Source: a virus. Taken from it: a stretch of DNA of 36,826 nucleotides. Location of the stretch: positions 1 through 36,826 of the IMG/VR virus record IMGVR_UViG_3300029267_003577; one strand, 5' to 3'. The translations under genes were made by a program, and so were the position numbers. This document shows, in pieces, positions 33,306 to 36,826 of the stretch. The notes under the pieces were generated by a model. That model did not search any database and had not been told where the DNA came from. It was given only the letters and a program-made list of their open reading frames with translations. Numbering within the stretch: the stretch's first letter is position 1; every line of letters starts with the position of its first letter.

Positions 33306-33624
33306 TGCTCTCGGCGGCCTTGCGGGTGGCCGACAGCGTGTCCTGGAGCTTGTTGATCAGCCGCTTCACCGCGGCCGTGTCACCCGGATCGCCGGCGTAC
33401 CCGCCGCTCTTTCCCTGGGCCGCCGGGCAGCCCTGGAGGGATCGGAGGAACTCCTTCGCGTCGGCGAACTGGAGGGTGACCTCCACGTGGCCTCGGGATC
33501 CACGCTCGTGAGACCAGTGGCCCCTGTTGAGCGGGTGGTTCCCCTCTGCGATGGCGTCGTCGAGCCCCGCGGCCGAGAAGGCCCGGTGTCCGATGGTGAT
33601 GGTGATTACCGTCTTAGTGGTCAT
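33298..33624 (-). CDS. First gene of the leftward operon, hypothetical
   Basis: 108 residues from the ATG at 33624, which has an AAGGA ribosome binding site 8 nt away; a longer upstream start would cover the promoter region and lacks a site. The N-terminus is TTKTVITITIGHRAFSAAGLDDAI and a Gly/Arg/His loop (GHWSHERGSRGHVEVTLQFADAKEF) follows; the C-terminus is a helix (AAVKRLINKLQDTLSATRKAAE). Small phage early protein of unknown role. It would be transcribed from the promoter at 33678-33705. Confidence 0.65.
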   Translation of the reverse strand: MTTKTVITITIGHRAFSAAGLDDAIAEGNHPLNRGHWSHERGSRGHVEVTLQFADAKEFLRSLQGCPAAQGKSGGYAGDPGDTAAVKRLINKLQDTLSATRKAAESNG

Positions 33625-33665
33625 GGCTCTGTCCTTTCGGTTGGTGGTGGGCGTCGCCGCCCTCG

Positions 33666-33689
33666 GTTGACGGGTGAATATTAGCGCCA
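33666..33689 (+). repeat. Direct repeat copy 1, candidate operator
   Basis: Begins GTTGACGGG, then an AT-rich middle and ends GCGCCA. It contains the -10 box (33678-33683) of the leftward promoter, so a bound regulator would block it. Confidence 0.45.
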
Positions 33690-33705
33690 TCGGCTATCGC
33701 GTCAA
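33678..33705 (-). promoter_or_regulatory. Leftward sigma70-type promoter
   Basis: On the minus strand, TTGACG (33705-33700) is followed after 16 bases by TAATAT (33683-33678), matching the -35 and -10 boxes well. The -10 lies about 54 bases upstream of the first leftward ATG. It would drive the eight-gene cluster ending at 28306. Confidence 0.6.
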
Positions 33706-33754
33706 TCGACCTGAGCCAAAAATGCGCCCGGAAATATCAACATCACACAAGCCC

Positions 33755-33780
33755 GTTGACGGGGCAACTTTAGGGCGCCA
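33755..33780 (+). repeat. Direct repeat copy 2, candidate operator
   Basis: Begins GTTGACGGG and ends GCGCCA like copy 1, with a similar AT-rich middle ending TTTA and two extra G. It lies about 72 bases before the XRE regulator gene, a fitting place for autoregulation. Confidence 0.4.
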
Positions 33781-33851
33781 CCATCCCTGCGAGGTGAAAG
33801 AATCCCTGTCACGCGCCTCGTCTTCCGGGCCTTCGCCGCTACTGTTCCGGC

Positions 33852-34130
33852 ATGGAAACCACGAAGACGCGGGCGGCGGCTGGCCGCTGCCCCCACTGCG
33901 GGCGGGCGACACCGGGGCGGAAGCCTCGGAAGGTCCCGCGGGGCTGGCCGACGCGACTCAAACGAGCACGCGAGGCCGCGGAGATGACCCAGGGCGACCT
34001 GGCGAAGCTCCTCCTGGTGAACCGCCGGACGGTCGGCACCTGGGAGCGTGGCGAGGCGACGCCGAACGTGACGCAGTCGCGCTCCCTGGCGAAGGCCCTC
34101 TCCGATCCGAAGCTGGAGCTGAAGCGATGA
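33852..34130 (+). CDS. XRE-family transcriptional regulator with N-terminal CxxC
   Basis: 92 residues. Residues 36-84 form a Cro/CI-type helix-turn-helix: LKRAREAAEMTQGDLAKLL, then NRRTVGTWERGEATPNVTQ. A basic N-terminus carries one CPHC pair (13-16), too little alone for a full zinc site unless it dimerises. No Shine-Dalgarno sequence is seen before the ATG. It is the first gene right of the control region and is the likely binder of the two repeats there. No peptidase domain, so it is not a LexA-type repressor. Confidence 0.8.
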   Translation: METTKTRAAAGRCPHCGRATPGRKPRKVPRGWPTRLKRAREAAEMTQGDLAKLLLVNRRTVGTWERGEATPNVTQSRSLAKALSDPKLELKR

Positions 34131-34633
34131 CCGCGGCCGGGGCCATGACACCGCCGCGGATCCACAACGGCACCTACACGCTCTCCCACCCCGAGCGCGG
34201 GCACGTCACCCTGAAGCTGCACACCGTGGCGAGGGGCAAGTTCGCGGGGAAGCGGATCCTCTCGCTGCTGACCGGGTCAGACAACGAGACGAGCTACACC
34301 GGCGTCGGCTACTGGTTCGACGACGAGATGCGCGCTGTCGTCTGGCGTCGCTTCCGCGGTGAGCGGAGCCGCCTCCCGATCGACGGCTACAACTGGGACG
34401 AGGGGTGGTCGACCGAGGAGCGCAAGGTCGCGCTCTGGGCCGACCTCGCTATCCGTGGTCCGCTGTTCGACATCAAGGGCGAGATGAGCTTCGCGCCGGA
34501 GCGATCGTCACACTGGGCGAAGAAGGGCTGGGAGATCCAGCTCGCCGGCCGCTGCGCGAAGTGCAACAAGAAGCTGACCGATCCCGAGTCGATCCGCACC
34601 GGCCTGGGGCCGAAGTGCGGCGGCCGAACCTGA
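34127..34633 (+). CDS. DUF6011-like zinc protein
   Basis: 168 residues; ATG overlaps the regulator stop (ATGA). The first 140 residues have a beta-rich domain (IHNGTYTLSHPERGHVTLKLHTV, GKRILSLLTGSDNETSYTGVGYW), Trp-rich later. The C-terminus, CAKCNKKLTDPESIRTGLGPKCGG, is the DUF6011-type zinc ribbon (C-x2-C...GxGPxC), seen in many phage replication-region proteins. Role is unknown; the ribbon could bind DNA or a partner. The frame is open far upstream but the start fits the overlap. Confidence 0.7.
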   Translation: MTAAGAMTPPRIHNGTYTLSHPERGHVTLKLHTVARGKFAGKRILSLLTGSDNETSYTGVGYWFDDEMRAVVWRRFRGERSRLPIDGYNWDEGWSTEERKVALWADLAIRGPLFDIKGEMSFAPERSSHWAKKGWEIQLAGRCAKCNKKLTDPESIRTGLGPKCGGRT

Positions 34634-34652
34634 TCCCCACGAGGGGCCAACC

Positions 34653-35036
34653 ATGAACCTGACCGAGAAGATCAAGCGCGCCTGGCGCGCATTCAACGAG
34701 CCGCCCCCGGAGCCGCCCCCGCGCGTCACCTACGCGGTGATCACGAGGGTGCCCGACTCCGACGACCCGGAAGAGGCGAAGGGCAACCTCGCCCTTCGGA
34801 CCGCCTACCACCCCGAGGCCCATCGCCCGCTCGACTTCCCCACCTACGGCGAGGTCTTCCTGCTCGGCGAGATCCTGATCCTCGATGCCCTCGGGCATCG
34901 CGAAGAGGGTGGCGAGCAGAGGTGCCCCGCGAAGTGGGACGTCGAATTCGAGCTGTTCGGGAACGACGTCGAGGCTGCGGTGCGTCGCGCGAACGACGTG
35001 ATCCGCGAGAGCTGGAAGGGACTGGTGGCCGAATGA
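34653..35036 (+). CDS. Hypothetical phage protein
   Basis: 127 residues with a GAGGGG ribosome binding site. A short N-terminal helix and a Pro-rich stretch (NEPPPEPPPR) precede a mixed alpha/beta domain with Tyr/Phe and Leu strands (YGEVFLLGEILILDAL), then a charged helix (FGNDVEAAVRRANDVIRESWKG). No family is recognised. Its stop overlaps the nuclease ATG (ATGA). Confidence 0.6.
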   Translation: MNLTEKIKRAWRAFNEPPPEPPPRVTYAVITRVPDSDDPEEAKGNLALRTAYHPEAHRPLDFPTYGEVFLLGEILILDALGHREEGGEQRCPAKWDVEFELFGNDVEAAVRRANDVIRESWKGLVAE

Positions 35037-36037
35037 ACACCTTCACCAACAGCTCGCTGTCGGTCGCACGCTCCTGCCTGCGCAAGTACGACCTGAAGTA
35101 CAACGGCAGGCTCGGGCTCGCGCACCGGGAGGAGAGCGAGGCGCTCGCTGTCGGAACGTGCTGGCACGGGATCCAGGAGACGTTCGGCAGGGAGATGGCT
35201 GCCCCGCCGCCGAGGCGCGACCCGGTCGCCGCTGCGGTCCAGTACGCGACGGAGCACGCCCCGAACCCGCTGTGGGCCGAGAAGCTCCGGCGGCTCTTCG
35301 TCGCGCACGCCTGGTACTGGAGCGACCACCCGCTGGAGTACGTCGCGCAGGAGAAGCAGTTCGAGATCGAGATCGCGGGCGCGAAGGTCGCCGGCGTGCT
35401 CGACGGCATCATCAAGGTCGACGGCCGCCTCGGTCTGCACGAGTACAAGACGACCGCCGACTCCCTCGATGCCGAGTCGAACTACTGGACGAAGCTACGG
35501 ATGGACACGCAGGTCGGGATCTACGCTCTCGCGATGCAGGAGCTGTACGGGTCGCCGCCGGAGTTCATCCTCTACGACGTCACGCGGAAGCCGACCATCA
35601 GGCCGAAGCGTGTGCTCAAGAAGGAGATGGAGCGCATGCGGCGCGAGGCTGTCGGCGGTGCGACGACGACCTATTACGGCGAGGCGTTCGACGAGCTGGC
35701 CGTCCTGCAGGCGTTCGAGAACGACGAGGAGACGATCGCCATGTACGGCGCGCGCCTCACCGCTGACATCGGCAACGAGCCCTCGAAGTTCTTCGCTCGC
35801 CGCGAGGTCCCTCGCACCGCCGCCGACTTCGGCTCGCTGCGCAAGGATCTCGCCGACCAAATCCAGTTGCTCGAACAGGCTATGCTGAGCGACAACATGC
35901 ACCGGAACCCGAACGCCTGCGGTGACTACGGCACATGCGAGTTCTTCGGGCTCTGTTCGCGCAACGTCTACCCGATGGGGACCGAGGTCCCCGACGGGTA
36001 CGTTCAACGAGAGAAGCTCCACCCGGAGTTGGACTGA
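35033..36037 (+). CDS. PD-(D/E)XK nuclease, Cas4/RecB-like, probable Fe-S
   Basis: 334 residues. His45 in GTCWHGIQE, Asp124 in LDGIIK, Glu137 and Lys139 in HEYKTT, and Gln160 in DTQVGIYALAM give the RecB/Cas4-type PD-(D/E)XK set. Cys15 together with Cys296, Cys302 and Cys308 matches the layout that binds a [4Fe-4S] cluster in AddB/Cas4 proteins. It would act in phage recombination or DNA end processing, probably with the ATPase that follows 31 nt later. No cas1/cas2 are present in the window, so this is not a CRISPR gene. Confidence 0.85.
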   Translation: MNTFTNSSLSVARSCLRKYDLKYNGRLGLAHREESEALAVGTCWHGIQETFGREMAAPPPRRDPVAAAVQYATEHAPNPLWAEKLRRLFVAHAWYWSDHPLEYVAQEKQFEIEIAGAKVAGVLDGIIKVDGRLGLHEYKTTADSLDAESNYWTKLRMDTQVGIYALAMQELYGSPPEFILYDVTRKPTIRPKRVLKKEMERMRREAVGGATTTYYGEAFDELAVLQAFENDEETIAMYGARLTADIGNEPSKFFARREVPRTAADFGSLRKDLADQIQLLEQAMLSDNMHRNPNACGDYGTCEFFGLCSRNVYPMGTEVPDGYVQREKLHPELD

Positions 36038-36068
36038 TCCCCGCAACCCTCAGACACATCGAACCGTC

Positions 36069-36826
36069 ATGAGTGAAGCACCTCCCGCACCCGCGGCACC
36101 TACCGCCCCGGCTGCACCGACCGCGCCCGCGGCTCGGAAGTCACCCCGCTCGACGATCCCTGCGACCGTCGCGCTCAACCTGCAGACCGGAGAGATCACC
36201 GGGTCCGATCGGATCCTCATCTTCGGCACCGGCGGCATCGGCAAGTCGACAGCCGCCGCCTACCTTCCCGCCCCGATGTTCCTCGACCTCGAAGGCTCGA
36301 CGCGAAGGATGAACGTCCTCCGCGACACCGCCCTCGACTGGGAGGAGCTGCGCGGCAAGCTCGCCTCGATCGCGACGGCGCCGCCCGAAGGTGTGCGCTC
36401 GCTCGTGCTCGACACAGCGACCGTCGCGGAGGAGCTGGCGAAGGAGTACGTCATCGACACCCGACGCACCGAGAAGGGCCACAAGGTCGACTCCATCGAG
36501 GGGTTCCCCTGGGGCAAGGGGTGGCAGTTCGTCTACGACGAGTACTGCGCGCTCTTCGCCGACCTGGACCGCATCGTCGCGAAGGGACTGAACGTGTGCA
36601 TCATCGCGCACGACGTGAACTCGCCCGTGCCGAACCCGGCCGGCGAGGACTACATCCGTTGGGAGCCCCACCTGTATCGCGGCGACAAGAACGGTCGCGG
36701 ATCGATTCGCGATCACGCGAAGCAGTGGGCCGACCACGTCGTCTTCATCGGCTACGACGTCTACACCGAAGACGGCAAGGGCCAGGGGACAGGAACGCGT
36801 TCGATCTACACGCAGGAGCTGCCGAC
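36069..36826 (+). CDS. Sak4/AAA-like ATPase of the recombination module (3' partial)
   Basis: 252 codons are visible; the gene runs past the right edge. A Pro/Ala-rich N-terminus (1-22) leads to Walker A GTGGIGKST (53-61) and a Walker B-like LVLDT (112-116). FADLDRI, GLNVCIIAHD and FIGYDVY strands fit the RecA-like AAA_24/Sak4 family of phage single-strand annealing or recombination ATPases. The gene follows the PD-(D/E)XK nuclease, a common phage pairing. No ribosome binding site is clear. The full length and C-terminus cannot be judged. Confidence 0.75.
   Translation, partial: MSEAPPAPAAPTAPAAPTAPAARKSPRSTIPATVALNLQTGEITGSDRILIFGTGGIGKSTAAAYLPAPMFLDLEGSTRRMNVLRDTALDWEELRGKLASIATAPPEGVRSLVLDTATVAEELAKEYVIDTRRTEKGHKVDSIEGFPWGKGWQFVYDEYCALFADLDRIVAKGLNVCIIAHDVNSPVPNPAGEDYIRWEPHLYRGDKNGRGSIRDHAKQWADHVVFIGYDVYTEDGKGQGTGTRSIYTQELP

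Larger units (their letters stand above)
33625..33851. promoter_or_regulatory. Divergent control region between two operons
   Basis: A 227-base gene-free segment, with short AT-richer patches (33673-33683, 33717-33748) in a GC-rich surround. It separates the leftward operon (first ATG at 33624) from the rightward regulator operon (ATG at 33852). It holds the leftward promoter, two similar repeats and a TTGACG/CGTCAA inverted pair (33667-33672 and 33700-33705). No convincing -10 box for the rightward genes was found. Confidence 0.6.

Noticed and set aside
35033-36037. Cas4-like nuclease as a sign of a CRISPR system
   Set aside because: No repeat-spacer array and no other cas gene in the window; it pairs with an AAA ATPase as in phage recombination modules.
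1-36826. tRNA genes, insertion sequences, integrase or attachment sites
   Set aside because: None could be seen by eye in the sequence; no transposase or integrase protein is among the credible genes.

Overview
The window is a stretch of tailed-phage genome (free phage or prophage; nothing here decides which). It is high in GC, roughly two thirds by eye. Its order of head, neck, tail and lysis genes is that of a lambda/HK97-type siphophage. The host cannot be named. Lipobox-type proteins in the lysis region and a lambda-like tail tip favour a Gram-negative (diderm) host. The FGly-type sulfatase requires a host that can make formylglycine, which would fit sulfatase-rich environmental bacteria, but that is inference.

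Layout. (1) 2-9760, + strand: a portal protein fused to a Mu gpF-like domain (cut by the left edge), a serine prohead protease with an acidic tail, an HK97-fold major capsid protein, three small tandem paralogues, two unknown proteins, and the neck/tail-completion genes. (2) 9774-26012, + strand: tail tube, a tail-chaperone pair in overlapping frames, a tape measure, and a lambda M-L-K-I-J tail tip in which the gpM-like domain sits inside a 1211-residue lectin-rich protein and gpI and gpJ are fused. A C1q-like protein and a fibre-like protein follow. (3) 26019-28230, + strand: a PAS-domain protein, a coiled-coil/TM XhlA-like protein and three membrane or lipoprotein candidates. No endolysin is recognisable. 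A 13-bp perfect hairpin terminator closes the rightward transcript. (4) 28306-33624, - strand: an eight-gene leftward cluster holding an SNF2-like helicase, a DNA methyltransferase, a 44-residue membrane protein, a complete type I sulfatase and small or zinc-binding proteins. (5) 33625-33851: a divergent control region with a good leftward promoter overlapping one of two similar repeats. (6) 33852-36826, + strand: an XRE-type regulator, a DUF6011-like zinc protein, an unknown protein, a Cas4/RecB-like nuclease with a probable Fe-S cluster, and an AAA/RecA-like ATPase cut by the right edge.

The rightward structural genes are tightly packed, many with ATGA/GTGA stop-start overlaps, so translation is probably coupled. 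The leftward cluster and the right-hand + genes diverge from one control region next to the XRE regulator, like an early or accessory region. No gene-free stretch exceeds 300 bases; the longest is the 227-base control region. The most unusual items are the phage sulfatase with a complete active site, the gpM-lectin megaprotein, the PAS protein at the lysis locus, and the tail-chaperone-position protein with a DnaJ-like zinc motif.
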